Assembly (NCBI GenBank): GCA_022791995.1
Contig: JAAWAD010000014.1
Location: forward strand, 1-64,000
Direction: 5' to 3'
Source of the DNA: Lawsonibacter sp.
GTDB lineage: Bacteria > Bacillota > Clostridia > Oscillospirales > Oscillospiraceae
Length of the DNA: 64,000 bases
Shown: positions 52,914 through 62,256 of the stretch, piece after piece
Position numbering within the stretch: position 1 is the stretch's first letter
Layout of the letters: each line of letters opens with the position of its first letter
Program-made: the position numbers and the translations under genes
The notes under the pieces: model-generated
Databases searched by the model: none
Seen by the model: the letters and a program-made list of their open reading frames with translations, nothing else
Told to the model about the DNA's origin: nothing

Positions 52914-54221
52914 TTAAACCGTCATGCCAAATAGCCTTGGAATCGTTGTAACAAAGACCGGGAAATAGGTAATCAGGAACAAAACCACAATACAGGCGCC
53001 TGTGAATGGCAGGGAGGCCTTCACGATTTTTTTAAGCTCGCATCCACTGACACTGGCCGCCGTATACAGGCCGACGCCGTAGGGCGGTGTAATCAAACCA
53101 ATCATGACATTGACCACCATTACAATGCCAAAGTGGATTGCGCTGACGCCCATGCTCACAAAGATGGGGGTAAAAATGGGGGCAAACAGCACTAATTGCG
53201 CTGAATCTGAAATCCACATCCCGTTAAACAGGAAAAATACGTTGACAATAAACAAGAGCAACAGGGGTGATATGCCAGTGCCATACACAAAGTTGCTGAT
53301 CAGCTGGGGGACATTTTCCATAGCCAGAATCCAACTGATAATAGAAGTAAACCCAATGATCAGGAAGATAGAGGCACAGCCGCTCGTGGTTTCCTTAATG
53401 GCTTTCCATACGTCTGCGATACTGAGGGTGCGATAGATAACCATACCAATGATTAAAACGTAGATGACGGACACAGCTGCCGCTTCTGTAGCTGTAAAGA
53501 TGCCGGAAGTAATGCCGCCAATAATCAAAATGATCATAAAGATGGCCAGGAAGGAGGAGATGGTAATCTTTATAATTTCCTTCAGAGAGTACCGATAATC
53601 GTCTTTTGGGAAGTTGCACTTTCTGGCCAAATAAAAGATCACAATGATCTGGCCTAAGCCAAGCAGAATGCCAGGGCCAACGCCAGCCATAAACATAGCG
53701 CCTACAGATACATTGGTCAAACCAGCAAACATAACGCAGGGGATAGAGGGGGGAATAACTGGGCCCTGGATTGCGGAGGTTGCAGTCAGAGCCGCTGCGA
53801 AATCCCGATCATAGCCGTCGGACTCCATCAGGCTGATTTCAATAGGGCCCAAAGCCGCTATATCGGCCAGAGCGGAACCGGAGATGCCGCCAAACAGCAT
53901 ACTGGCCAGTACGTTAACGTAGGCAACGCCTCCGCGCAAGCGGCCCACAAACACTTTACAGAATTCCACAACCCGGTCCATCAGACCTGTCATACCCATT
54001 AGATTACCGGAGAGCATGAACATCGGAATGCACAGATAAATAAAACTGTCCATCCCAGTAAAGAGGCGGTGGGCATACATCATCAGATTTCCTAACATAT
54101 CAGGTTTGATGAAGAAGTAGCTCAATGCAGCGGTGCCAATGGCCATTACAACAGGAGATCCGATCAGAAGCATACCAAACAGGATAACAATGAGTACAAT
54201 TAAAGGGATGTAGCCACTCAC
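52914..54221 (-). CDS. dctM: TRAP transporter large permease (DctM)
   Basis: The product is 435 aa with about twelve helices. GSPVVMAIGTAAL near the N-terminus, FVGRLRGGVAYVNVLASMLFGGISGSALADIAALG and PPSIPCVMFAG are DctM hallmarks. It is the Na+-driven transport subunit that takes substrate from DctP. The start overlaps the dctQ stop as ATGA. Confidence 0.95.
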   Translation of the reverse strand: MSGYIPLIVLIVILFGMLLIGSPVVMAIGTAALSYFFIKPDMLGNLMMYAHRLFTGMDSFIYLCIPMFMLSGNLMGMTGLMDRVVEFCKVFVGRLRGGVAYVNVLASMLFGGISGSALADIAALGPIEISLMESDGYDRDFAAALTATSAIQGPVIPPSIPCVMFAGLTNVSVGAMFMAGVGPGILLGLGQIIVIFYLARKCNFPKDDYRYSLKEIIKITISSFLAIFMIILIIGGITSGIFTATEAAAVSVIYVLIIGMVIYRTLSIADVWKAIKETTSGCASIFLIIGFTSIISWILAMENVPQLISNFVYGTGISPLLLLFIVNVFFLFNGMWISDSAQLVLFAPIFTPIFVSMGVSAIHFGIVMVVNVMIGLITPPYGVGLYTAASVSGCELKKIVKASLPFTGACIVVLFLITYFPVFVTTIPRLFGMTV

Positions 54222-54718
54222 AGCTTCTCACCTCCATCCAGCTCTTTGCGTTTTTCTGCAGGGATAAACAGGTTCAACACATATTGCAGGAGCATAAGAG
54301 AGGCGCCCACTGGAATACTCAGATAAATCCAAAACCGATCGACAGGCAGTCCCTGAACGCCCACACCGATGTATGCAACAGCCTGCTGCATACCGAAATA
54401 AATCAGCAATCCCAGCATGACCAGGAAAATGACAGTGTAGAGCTTCTCCCGTATTTTTTTAAACCCGGCGGGGAGGAAGTTGTCTAAAAAATCCACCCGC
54501 ATCAAGGAATCCTCAAAAATCAGAACGTTTGCAGCCAAGAATACGCTCCAAATCAGTCCATATCGGGCAAATACCTCTACCCACATCATACCAATTTTAA
54601 AAACGAAGCGATCCATTACATTGATAAACAGTGCAACTGTCACAGCGAACAGCAAAATAGATGACAGCGACAGCGACACTCTGGCAATACCACGTTGAAG
54701 CATTCTTGCTTTTTTCAT
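54218..54718 (-). CDS. dctQ: TRAP transporter small permease (DctQ)
   Basis: The product is 166 aa with four hydrophobic segments. WVEVFARYGLIWSVFLAANVLIFEDSLMRVDFL is the characteristic central region with the conserved E-R and hydrophobic helix (cited in part). It pairs with DctM in the membrane. GAAAGGGGATAAG precedes the start. Confidence 0.93.
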   Translation of the reverse strand: MKKARMLQRGIARVSLSLSSILLFAVTVALFINVMDRFVFKIGMMWVEVFARYGLIWSVFLAANVLIFEDSLMRVDFLDNFLPAGFKKIREKLYTVIFLVMLGLLIYFGMQQAVAYIGVGVQGLPVDRFWIYLSIPVGASLMLLQYVLNLFIPAEKRKELDGGEKL

Positions 54719-54761
54719 CTTATCCCCTTTCTATCTGAAATCATCCTTAGTCAACGGCTGC

Positions 54762-54803
54762 CTGTTTCTATTCCCGCCCGGATAGGAGCGGGAATAGAAA
54801 CAG
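54762..54803 (-). other. Perfect 16-bp intercistronic hairpin between dctP and dctQ
   Basis: CTGTTTCTATTCCCGC (54762-54777) and its full complement (54788-54803) with a 10-base loop. No U-tract follows on the minus strand. It likely protects the dctP mRNA end, giving more binding protein than permease. Confidence 0.8.
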
Positions 54804-54843
54804 AAATGATGGCGTGCGTTCTATAAGCAGGATGATTGTGTGC

Positions 54844-55995
54844 CTATGCCTTTCCGATCATCTTTGCCGCAGTGGCATATTCGTCCAAGTACAGCTGATA
54901 AAAATCGGAGTCAATGGTGGGCAGAACCTTCTCTAAGCAATAATCATAGCAGGCATCCTTGAAAGCCTGACGCTCTTCATCGGTCAGAGAGATCAGCTCC
55001 ACGCCGGCAGCCAGCAGCTTTTCCGTGTTGGAAATTTCAGAAGCGGCCACAACACCAAGGGAAGCACGGCGGGCATCCGCAGCGGCACGGTTTACGATAT
55101 CCTGCTGTTCAGGTGTCAGCTTGTTATAGGTTTTGTCGCTGATCAAAGCGACACAGACGTTGGCAATATGCTGAGTGTCACTAATATATTTGGTTACTTC
55201 CTGCAGGTTCTTCATAAACAGGGTATAGTTGCAGTTGTCGGACAGATCAATCACACCAGTGGAAGCAGCAGAGTACAGCTCATTAAAAGCGACTGTGGTG
55301 GGAACAGCGCCCCAGGCCTCTGCCATAGCAATGTGAGAGTCAATCGTCTGTAGACGGAACTTCAGACCCTTCAAATCGTCCACGGTACGGATGGGCTTAG
55401 TATAGGCATCTATGTTGCGGAATCCGAGGGTCATGGCGCTGAGCATGTGCATACTGGCCTTCTCGCTCATCTGCTCGTTCAGCTGCTGTAAAACGATGCC
55501 CTGAAGAACCAGGTTATTTACATCCAGATCGCCAACCAGATAAGGGATATCCAGAACGCCAATGTCAGGGACCCAGACAGTCAAGTTGCCGCTGCCAGGG
55601 GACAGGCAGATATCCAGGGTGCCCTGTGAGCACTGCTCCATACAGGAGGTTAGGTCTCCCAACTGGTCATTGGGGTAAATATCGCAGGTCATTTCTCCAT
55701 TCGAGTAAACTTCAAGAGAGTTTTTAAAGGTTCGTGCATAGCAGTTCCAAGTAGCCAACATATTGGTGTCTGGTTCAGGGTGAGAAACCTTCAGTACAAT
55801 GGAGGCCCCCTCCAACGCAACAGCCGGTTTATCTCCAACAGTAGTGTTGGACGGAGCAGCAGGCTGGCTGCCACTGGGGGAGCCGCTGCCAGCAGCACCT
55901 CCGGTTGGGGCGTTCGGCGTGACACCACAACTGGCAAGCAGTAAAAGGGCTCCAGCCAGCAGCATCGCGGTCAGTCTCTTTCCAGATTTTTTCAT
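54844..55995 (-). CDS. dctP: TRAP transporter substrate-binding lipoprotein (DctP)
   Basis: ATG 55995 is used, nine bases after AAGGAG; a GTG one codon upstream is possible. The product is 383 aa. A lipoprotein signal ends in LASC (Cys23), followed by a Gly/Ser/Pro-rich linker to about residue 60. The body has VLKVSHPEPDTNM, VYSNGEMTCDIYPNDQLGD and FRLQTIDSHIAMAEAWGAVPTTVAFNELYSA with the Arg that contacts substrate carboxylates (motifs cited in part). TRAP systems bring in organic acids, consistent with the enzymes around it. Confidence 0.94.
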   Translation of the reverse strand: MKKSGKRLTAMLLAGALLLLASCGVTPNAPTGGAAGSGSPSGSQPAAPSNTTVGDKPAVALEGASIVLKVSHPEPDTNMLATWNCYARTFKNSLEVYSNGEMTCDIYPNDQLGDLTSCMEQCSQGTLDICLSPGSGNLTVWVPDIGVLDIPYLVGDLDVNNLVLQGIVLQQLNEQMSEKASMHMLSAMTLGFRNIDAYTKPIRTVDDLKGLKFRLQTIDSHIAMAEAWGAVPTTVAFNELYSAASTGVIDLSDNCNYTLFMKNLQEVTKYISDTQHIANVCVALISDKTYNKLTPEQQDIVNRAAADARRASLGVVAASEISNTEKLLAAGVELISLTDEERQAFKDACYDYCLEKVLPTIDSDFYQLYLDEYATAAKMIGKA

Positions 55996-56072
55996 CACAT
56001 TTTGCTCCTTTCATCTATCGCTTCTTGTTTAGGGGCTGCGCGGTACAAGGGGCTCTACTTGAATGGAAATTC

Positions 56073-56114
56073 GAGGGCATATATGCCCTCTTGGAATGGC
56101 TATAGATATTCCAA
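56073..56114 (-). other. Two consecutive hairpins between the lyase 2 and dctP genes
   Basis: GAGGGCATATATGCCCTC (56073-56090) is a perfect palindrome, and TTGGAAT/ATTCCAA (56091-56097 with 56108-56114) follows directly. They may be processing signals or a partial terminator on the minus strand. Confidence 0.55.
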
Positions 56115-56132
56115 GGGCTTGAGAGACCCTCT

Positions 56133-57017
56133 TTAAAGTAAGCCAAATTCCTTTAAAAGACCATCAATCGTATTCTGTGTATCCTGTGAAGGCAGTGCAG
56201 GAATTGGTGTGCAGGCTGTTCCGGCAGGAAGCCCCAATTTCTGCATTGCGTATTTGATAGGTCCGGGGTTTGCCTCAAGGAACAGGGCCTTAAAGAGAGG
56301 AATGTACCGTTGAACGATATCACAGGCCTCTTTATGCTTTCCCGCAGTGGCTTTTTCATACAGATCCAGCCAAACTTTTGGCAGGACGTTGGCCGTTGCA
56401 ATGATGCCGCCCTTTGCGCCATAGGTCATTACACTGGCCGCAAGGAACTCTTCGCCGCTGAGGACGGAAATTTTATTGCCAACCCGGCGCAGAAGTTCAA
56501 TATTTTGACCAAGATCGGGGGAGCATTCCTTGATTCCGACAACATTTTTTGTTGTATTGACGATCTCTTCAACGGTTGCAGGCGTCATATTCACACCCGT
56601 GCGGTAGGGGATGTTATAAAGAATGATGGGGGTTTGAAGCGATTTGTCGATCCTTTGGAAGTAGTCGATGATTCCGGGCTGGGAGGGGCTGAGATAAAAC
56701 GGTGTCAGCACAAGCAGAGCATCCACGCCCATTTCTTCAAAGGCCTTGCAGGTTTTCAGGCACTCGCCATAGCCAGCCTCCAGTACACCGGCAATAACAG
56801 GTACACGGCCAGCAGCTTCCTCTTTGGCAATCTGAACGGCCTGCTTTCGGGCTTCTGCGCTTAAGGCGGCGTACTCTCCGGTGCCGCCCAGCATGACAAG
56901 GCCATGGATACCGCTCTCAATCTGAATATTGACCAGTTGGCGAAGTTTGGTTTCATCCACTTGGAATTGATCGTCCATAGGTGTGACCAGAGCTGTTAAA
57001 ATGCCTTGAAATTTCAT
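56133..57017 (-). CDS. DapA/NAL-family lyase, copy 2
   Basis: The product is 294 aa. MLGGTGEYAAL is the carboxylate-binding loop, YNIPYRTGV supplies the catalytic Tyr region, and GIKECS the Schiff-base Lys (about residue 161). It is the first gene of the minus-strand operon, divergent from a LysR regulator. The presence of two lyases of one family in one cluster suggests successive aldol cleavages or two related substrates. GGAGACGG precedes the start. Confidence 0.92.
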   Translation of the reverse strand: MKFQGILTALVTPMDDQFQVDETKLRQLVNIQIESGIHGLVMLGGTGEYAALSAEARKQAVQIAKEEAAGRVPVIAGVLEAGYGECLKTCKAFEEMGVDALLVLTPFYLSPSQPGIIDYFQRIDKSLQTPIILYNIPYRTGVNMTPATVEEIVNTTKNVVGIKECSPDLGQNIELLRRVGNKISVLSGEEFLAASVMTYGAKGGIIATANVLPKVWLDLYEKATAGKHKEACDIVQRYIPLFKALFLEANPGPIKYAMQKLGLPAGTACTPIPALPSQDTQNTIDGLLKEFGLL

Positions 57018-57167
57018 GTGTACCGTCTCCTTTATTATTTTTTGAAGCCAGCTGCTCGGGGGTTTTGTGCTGGTTCAACAATATTATAATACACCCCTTT
57101 ACATTTAGTAAATTTCATTATATTATAGTCTGTGTTAAATTTTTTTCAACTATAAGGAGGAATTGTT
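57018..57167. promoter_or_regulatory. Divergent control region of the TRAP/lyase cluster and its LysR gene
   Basis: Very AT-rich, with overlapping -10-like sequences (TATAATAC near 57074 and TATTATAG near 57121) and a near-palindrome ATTTAGTAAATT near 57103 that could serve as a LysR T-N11-A box. The exact promoters cannot be fixed by eye. Confidence 0.5.
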
Positions 57168-58061
57168 ATGTCACTTGCTGTATACCAGCTGATTTCAACC
57201 ATCGCAGATTATGGAAATATGACAAAGGCTGCTGAGTCGCTCCATATTACACCTTCTGCCGCCAGTCATGCGATCAGCATTTTGGAACGGTCCCTTGGAT
57301 TTCCTCTGCTGCATCGAAATCGAAACGGAGTAAGCCTGACCAGAGACGGTGAATTTCTTTTGCCTCAAATTCGAGCAGTTCTAGCCCAAGAGGAATATTT
57401 ACAGGAATATATTTCTCAAATTCAAGGAATGGAGCGAGGATCTGTGCGTATCGGAGTCTTTTCCAGCATATGTCAAAGTTGGATTCCTCAGATACTCCAT
57501 TCCTTCCACATGAAATATCCACCGATCAAGACCTATGTTTTCCAGGGTGACTATCGAGAGATTGAGCGCATGTTGTTGGATAATACGATTGATCTGGGGG
57601 TCCTCTCTCTTCCGACTTCTAATCAACTGTCAACGAGCACACTTACCCATGACCGTCTGCTGTGTATTACGCCGCCAGACTATGAACCACCCCAAAAGAC
57701 CTATGTTACCCTTCAGGATATGAAAGCCATGACACTCATTCAGCCACAGAGAGGGTACGACTGTACAACGCAAAGTTTTTTAGAGAACGCTCAACTGACC
57801 CCAAACCCTCATTTTTCCATTATGCAGGATCAGGCAGTCATCTCTTTGGTTGAAAATGGGATAGGATGTAGCGTCATTCCAGAACTGGTACTTCAGACAC
57901 ATACAGGGAACTATAATTCCTATCCTATTGAAGGAGATCCATATCGAACGATTGCACTGGCAACTCAGCAGGGCAAAACACAATCTCTTACAACAAAGAA
58001 AATGATGCGCGAGATCGAAAACTGCATAGAATCCCTTTCACAATCGCTGCCTGCCTTATGA
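57168..58061 (+). CDS. LysR-family regulator 1
   Basis: The product is 297 aa. The N-terminal HTH reads TKAAESLHITPSAASHAISILERSLGFPLLHRN, and the rest is a periplasmic-binding-like effector domain starting at about residue 90 (GSVRIGVFSSI). It is divergent from the lyase 2/TRAP operon and is the likely regulator of it, responding to the imported acid. TAAGGAGGAATTG precedes the ATG. Confidence 0.93.
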   Translation: MSLAVYQLISTIADYGNMTKAAESLHITPSAASHAISILERSLGFPLLHRNRNGVSLTRDGEFLLPQIRAVLAQEEYLQEYISQIQGMERGSVRIGVFSSICQSWIPQILHSFHMKYPPIKTYVFQGDYREIERMLLDNTIDLGVLSLPTSNQLSTSTLTHDRLLCITPPDYEPPQKTYVTLQDMKAMTLIQPQRGYDCTTQSFLENAQLTPNPHFSIMQDQAVISLVENGIGCSVIPELVLQTHTGNYNSYPIEGDPYRTIALATQQGKTQSLTTKKMMREIENCIESLSQSLPAL

Positions 58062-58086
58062 TTCTAACTCTCAACATGAACAAAGA

Positions 58087-59421
58087 TTAAGATTTTTGCA
58101 TTGCAGCGTTCATTTGGAGCACCACATCCCGTATAGGCATGGTCTCTGCGTTTTGCAGAAGTGTCAGAATATCCTGTGCTGTCTGTTGTGGAATGACAGC
58201 GGAGGTGATCCTGAGAAATTTTTTGCAGATCGACTCCAGACTGACACCATCGCTGGCCTCGCCAGGGGCGGCATAAGGCAGCGACTTCAATGTCCGTCCA
58301 TCCTTCAGCAGGACCTCGATCCAGGCCAATCGCTTCTCCGGGAATTGGGCGTCCATCTTCGGATCCACCGTAAACTCCAGGTGCTGCATCATATTCAGCA
58401 CAGCGGGGTCCTCCAGGGCTTCCTCTGTGACCTGTTTATAGCCCAAATCTCCGTGAACCAGGGCGGCTGCTACAGGCCAAGCGATGTTGTATTGTGCCTC
58501 GTCTGCCCGGTGGGGAACAATTTTTGATAACCTGGATGCGGCCTCGAAGGTATGAACCGTAACCTTGACGATGTCCTCGCTGGAGATCCCCTCGGCCTTC
58601 TTCATATCCAGCCAGGCCTGAATCGGCTGGTGGGCCCAGCGGCAGCAAGTGAAGGGTTTGAAATAGAGGTTCATGATCTCGTAGGTCTGGCCCAAGGTAT
58701 CCAGCAGGGGCTGATATTCCTCCAGCTCCAGGGTGTAGGTTTTGCCTGTGGTGCCTGCCTGGGTCTCCAGGACGGCCATCGCGCCCAGAAGCGCGCCGAA
58801 GGGTACGCCGTCCTTGTTCATAGAGGGGTATTCCACTGCCCGCATGACAGGGGTAAGGGGGGCGTGGAAGTCAGCGACAGACAGCGCGTTGTTCAGTTCC
58901 TCTTTGCTCAGCCCAAAGATGCGGCCCACGCCGGCGGCCGTACTCACCGCCCCATAGGTACCGGTGCTGTGGAGAAAACCGTAGTGGTTCTGTATGGCAA
59001 GCCCGGTGCGCACAGCCACATCATAGGCAATCACGAGGGTGGTCAGGTACTCCCGATAGGTGATATTCTGCTCCAGACCTGCCGCCAGGATTCCGGCGAC
59101 AAAGGAGGTTCCAGGGTGGCCCTTAATCATGTTGTGGCCATCGTCAATGTCGAAGGAGTTAGAGGCATGGCCCATGGCTACTGTGGCGCCGAGAAAGCTG
59201 TAGGTCTTGTCCGATCCTACGACCGGCACATCGCCGTCGGTATAGAGCTGCTGCGCCAGACGGCTGCCTGCCTGGAATTGAAGCCCCCGGCTGCCCAGAA
59301 TCAGGGCGGTCATCAAATCAATGCCGCAACCCCGCGCACGTTCCTGCACCTGAGGAGGAATGTCCTCCCACTTGGTGTCCAATATGTACCGCTCCAACTT
59401 ATAATTGGTGATAAAATTCAT
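58087..59421 (-). CDS. MmgE/PrpD-family protein
   Basis: ATG 59421 is used with AAGGGGATG upstream. The product is 444 aa. The family includes 2-methylcitrate dehydratase, cis-aconitate decarboxylase and iminodisuccinate epimerase. GHASNSFDIDDGHNMIKGHPGTSFVAGILA is the family core (cited in part: DIDDGH, GHPG), with FHSTGTYG-like LHSTGTYGAVSTAAG, and later FKPFTCCRWAHQPIQA. The lysine and histidines of the active site are present, but substrate cannot be read from sequence. It lies downstream of the opine-dehydrogenase-like gene in a two-gene unit. Confidence 0.9.
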   Translation of the reverse strand: MNFITNYKLERYILDTKWEDIPPQVQERARGCGIDLMTALILGSRGLQFQAGSRLAQQLYTDGDVPVVGSDKTYSFLGATVAMGHASNSFDIDDGHNMIKGHPGTSFVAGILAAGLEQNITYREYLTTLVIAYDVAVRTGLAIQNHYGFLHSTGTYGAVSTAAGVGRIFGLSKEELNNALSVADFHAPLTPVMRAVEYPSMNKDGVPFGALLGAMAVLETQAGTTGKTYTLELEEYQPLLDTLGQTYEIMNLYFKPFTCCRWAHQPIQAWLDMKKAEGISSEDIVKVTVHTFEAASRLSKIVPHRADEAQYNIAWPVAAALVHGDLGYKQVTEEALEDPAVLNMMQHLEFTVDPKMDAQFPEKRLAWIEVLLKDGRTLKSLPYAAPGEASDGVSLESICKKFLRITSAVIPQQTAQDILTLLQNAETMPIRDVVLQMNAAMQKS

Positions 59422-59487
59422 GGTTTTACATCCCCTTATCCCTGGCCGTCTGCACGTTTTGCACAGACGGCCAGGCATATGTCCTCC

Positions 59488-60729
59488 TCAGCGGTTGTAT
59501 ACGCCGTCGTTCAGATAGGCCAGCAGCTCCTCCTTGGACATGCTGTCAATCCCCAGGTAGGCCAGGGTATAGCGGCTGTCTGTGAAAAAGCTCTTTTTGT
59601 GCATGGCGCCGGCCAGAACGATCATGGAGTCGATAATGGGGGTGGGAACGCCATAGGCAACGCCCAGATCGTGGTAGATTTTGCAGCCAATCGGTACATC
59701 CTCGGTCATATAGCGGTGATGGATGCTGTTGGGGCCGGTGTTACCCTCGTTGGAGGGCTGGTCCAAGGGGAAGACCACATTGTCGTTGCCATTCTCATCC
59801 AGGCCCATGTATTCCTGGGTCAGAACGCTGCGGCGAGAGAAGAACATCTCATACTTGTACTCAGGGCAGCCCACGCCGATGGCTTTGGCCAGGGCGATTT
59901 CCTCGTTGTAGAACTGGTACTGTACCTCGCAGATGGAGGGGCACAGGCCGTGGGAGTACATGGAGTAGGTGGTCTTATCGTTGCCGCAGAAGATAACGCC
60001 CCAGTTTTCCATGGTGGAGACGCCCAGAACTGTGGCGGGAACATGAATCACCGGGTTGACATTGGCAAAATCCACATCCAGAATGGTGTTGGCTTTGGAG
60101 GGGCCCTCGCCCTGGGTCACAGCGTCCATGCAGGGCAGGTACTTGGAGGCCTCCAGGAAGGCGTCGGTGTCCTTCATGGGCAGTGCGGCGCCACGCAGAG
60201 TAATGGCGCGGTATTTGGCGCTGACGTGAGGGAACTGAAACTTGCCGATGCTCTCAATGCGGGTGCCGTAGGGGGCAGAGGACCAGCCGCCGACAATGAT
60301 CTTCTTGGTGCAGCCCATCTCCCGCATCAGTCGGCGGAGGAGCAGGCAGCCGAAGTTGTCAGCGAAGACGTTGACCACCTGGCCGTCTTCCAGATGGGGA
60401 ATAAGGGCGCGGAAGACGGACTCGTGGCCCCAGGAGCCCATAGCAACCACAATGTGGCCTGCTCCCTTCACAGCAGCGGCAATATCGGTGGTTACCAGAT
60501 CGAAAAAGGCCCGCCCGGAGCGCTCAAAACAATACTTGTTGCGCTGTACGCCATCTAGGAGAATACCGGTTTTGTCCAGGTCCTTGAGGGAGGTGGAAGC
60601 GAAGGGCATGGCATCATAGAGGCGGACCTCTTTGCCAGCCAGCTTCATGTCAGCAGCACAGGTTTTGCCCACGGCGCCGCCGCCCAGAACCGCCACAGGC
60701 ATATTTTTGAGATAGTCCATGTTTTCCAT
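59488..60729 (-). CDS. NAD/NADP octopine/opine dehydrogenase-family protein
   Basis: The product is 413 aa. The N-terminal Rossmann motif AVLGGGAVGKTCAADM is followed by VVAMGSWGHES and VFADNFGCLLLRRLM. The C-terminal domain contains HVPATVLGVSTMENWG, where homologs have the catalytic His of the octopine dehydrogenase fold (HPxxxL..). Enzymes of this family reductively join or oxidatively split an amino group and a 2-keto acid, or act on 2-hydroxy acids. GGAGGACTTCC precedes the start. Its product could feed the PrpD protein downstream. Confidence 0.8.
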   Translation of the reverse strand: MENMDYLKNMPVAVLGGGAVGKTCAADMKLAGKEVRLYDAMPFASTSLKDLDKTGILLDGVQRNKYCFERSGRAFFDLVTTDIAAAVKGAGHIVVAMGSWGHESVFRALIPHLEDGQVVNVFADNFGCLLLRRLMREMGCTKKIIVGGWSSAPYGTRIESIGKFQFPHVSAKYRAITLRGAALPMKDTDAFLEASKYLPCMDAVTQGEGPSKANTILDVDFANVNPVIHVPATVLGVSTMENWGVIFCGNDKTTYSMYSHGLCPSICEVQYQFYNEEIALAKAIGVGCPEYKYEMFFSRRSVLTQEYMGLDENGNDNVVFPLDQPSNEGNTGPNSIHHRYMTEDVPIGCKIYHDLGVAYGVPTPIIDSMIVLAGAMHKKSFFTDSRYTLAYLGIDSMSKEELLAYLNDGVYNR

Positions 60730-60947
60730 TGGAAGTCCTCCATTTAATGTAAGATTTTAGCAAAACAGGTTTGGATTCTCATTTGGGAAACGAATGGCTG
60801 CTCCAATCTCATGCATTCCTCCTCCTGAGGGCGGGCTTGCATGTGGTGAAAATTGTGATATAATCTTCCCAACAAGAGCGGCGCATTGGTTGTTTTAAAC
60901 ATACCACATTGTGTTTCATTTGTAAAATAAATAGTTTTGAGTAATAT

Positions 60948-60964
60948 ATTCAATATTATTGAAT
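60948..60964. promoter_or_regulatory. Perfect inverted repeat upstream of LysR 2
   Basis: ATTCAATA and TATTGAAT around a single T, 16 bases before the LysR start. It lies in the divergent region (60730-60980) and has the symmetry of a LysR autoregulatory site. Confidence 0.7.
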
Positions 60965-60980
60965 CGAGGGATGTGGAGTT

Positions 60981-61868
60981 ATGGAACTTAGAAACATTAT
61001 GACCTTTCTGAAGGCAGCGGAGCTGGGGAGCTTTTCCAAAACCGCGGAGGCGTTGGGCTATGTGCAATCCACTGTCACCATGCAGATTCAGCAGCTGGAG
61101 GCGGAGCTGGAGAGACCGCTGTTTGACCGCTGCAACCGCTATATTTCCCTGACGGCGTTTGGGGAGGAGTTTATGCCTCTGGCTCAGCGGATGTATAACA
61201 CCCAGCAGGAGATGTACTCTCTCAGTACAGATTTCCAGGCCCTGACAGGAACGCTTCGGATTGGGATTGTGGAATCCATGATATTTGACGGTTTTCTGCG
61301 GATTGTAACAGAATATCAGAAGCATTTTCCCAATGTGCTGCTGGATTTCTGCACGGCGTCTTCGATGGAGATCTGTGATCTGCTCTCCCAAAACAGGCTG
61401 GATCTGGCCTGTTACCTGTCAGAAGAGGATACTCCATCCGATTTTATCCAACTGCTGCGCAGGTCGGTCCCTATGGTCTTTGTAGCAAATCCAGAAAATC
61501 CACTGGCCAAGCTGGAGACAGTTCCTCTTGAAAGGATTGCAGAGGAAAAGCTGATTTTAACCGAGCAGATCGGTATTTACCATCAAATTCTGCGTAAGCT
61601 CTTTTTTCGGCATGGGCTGCCGATCAAAGAGCGGCTTCGGATGAAAAATACCCATGGCATTGTAGAAATTTTAAAGTTCAGCGGAGGGGTCTCCTTTTTG
61701 CCGGAGTATGCCATCCACCAGGAGGTGGCGCTGGGCCATCTGGCGGTGCTCCGCTGTCCCATCTCCGATATAGCCATCACAGTCGTGACAGCGGTGCATA
61801 AGGACCGCTGGGTATCGCCACAGATGCAGGGGATGCTTGATCTTCTGCTTCAGGAGGATTGGCTGTAG
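60981..61868 (+). CDS. LysR-family regulator 2
   Basis: The product is 295 aa. The HTH is FLKAAELGSFSKTAEALGYVQSTVTMQIQQLEAELERPLFDR in the usual N-terminal position (cited in part: FSKTAEALGYVQSTVT). The effector domain begins GTLRIGIVESM. It is divergent from the opine-dehydrogenase/PrpD pair and the probable regulator of it. It belongs to the CysL/YwfR-type branch by general look only. Confidence 0.93.
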   Translation: MELRNIMTFLKAAELGSFSKTAEALGYVQSTVTMQIQQLEAELERPLFDRCNRYISLTAFGEEFMPLAQRMYNTQQEMYSLSTDFQALTGTLRIGIVESMIFDGFLRIVTEYQKHFPNVLLDFCTASSMEICDLLSQNRLDLACYLSEEDTPSDFIQLLRRSVPMVFVANPENPLAKLETVPLERIAEEKLILTEQIGIYHQILRKLFFRHGLPIKERLRMKNTHGIVEILKFSGGVSFLPEYAIHQEVALGHLAVLRCPISDIAITVVTAVHKDRWVSPQMQGMLDLLLQEDWL

Positions 61869-61925
61869 CGTTCGGTATGCGTTTCTCTGTCAAGAAAAAT
61901 ATTTTGAAAAATTCCACAAAAACAC

Positions 61926-61954
61926 TTGACAATGTATTCGGTTTGTGGTATATT
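61926..61954 (+). promoter_or_regulatory. Strong promoter of the noncoding RNA
   Basis: TTGACA (61926-61931) and TATATT (61949-61954) with a 17-bp spacer; the start would be near 61961. Confidence 0.9.
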
Positions 61955-62256
61955 CTAACCAGATCAAGAGAGAGGGTGAGTCCAATGTTCTAGGAAGTGC
62001 CCCAGCACCTTTGACCAGCCGGAGGATGTCTCCCCCCGCCAAAGCTGTGTACAGCGCAGGCCGGCCAAAGGGAAGCCGTAACCTTGGCAGAACAGCGTGC
62101 CATCCGAACTCCGCTCCAACATCCTTACCCCAAATATGGGGAACGAGCCAATGTGTAAACTGGCCAGTATGTTTGGTTGAGAAGCAGATGGTTCCGTGAG
62201 GCGAAGCGAGATGCCTGGGAGAGGCGGCGATCCTGTAGAATTTGGAGGTATACAAA

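Noticed and set aside
58552..60558. A very long open frame on the + strand, opposite the PrpD and opine-dehydrogenase genes
   Set aside because: It has no ribosome site and no domain pattern, and its composition is that of a reverse complement of GC-rich codons. The minus-strand proteins match known families.
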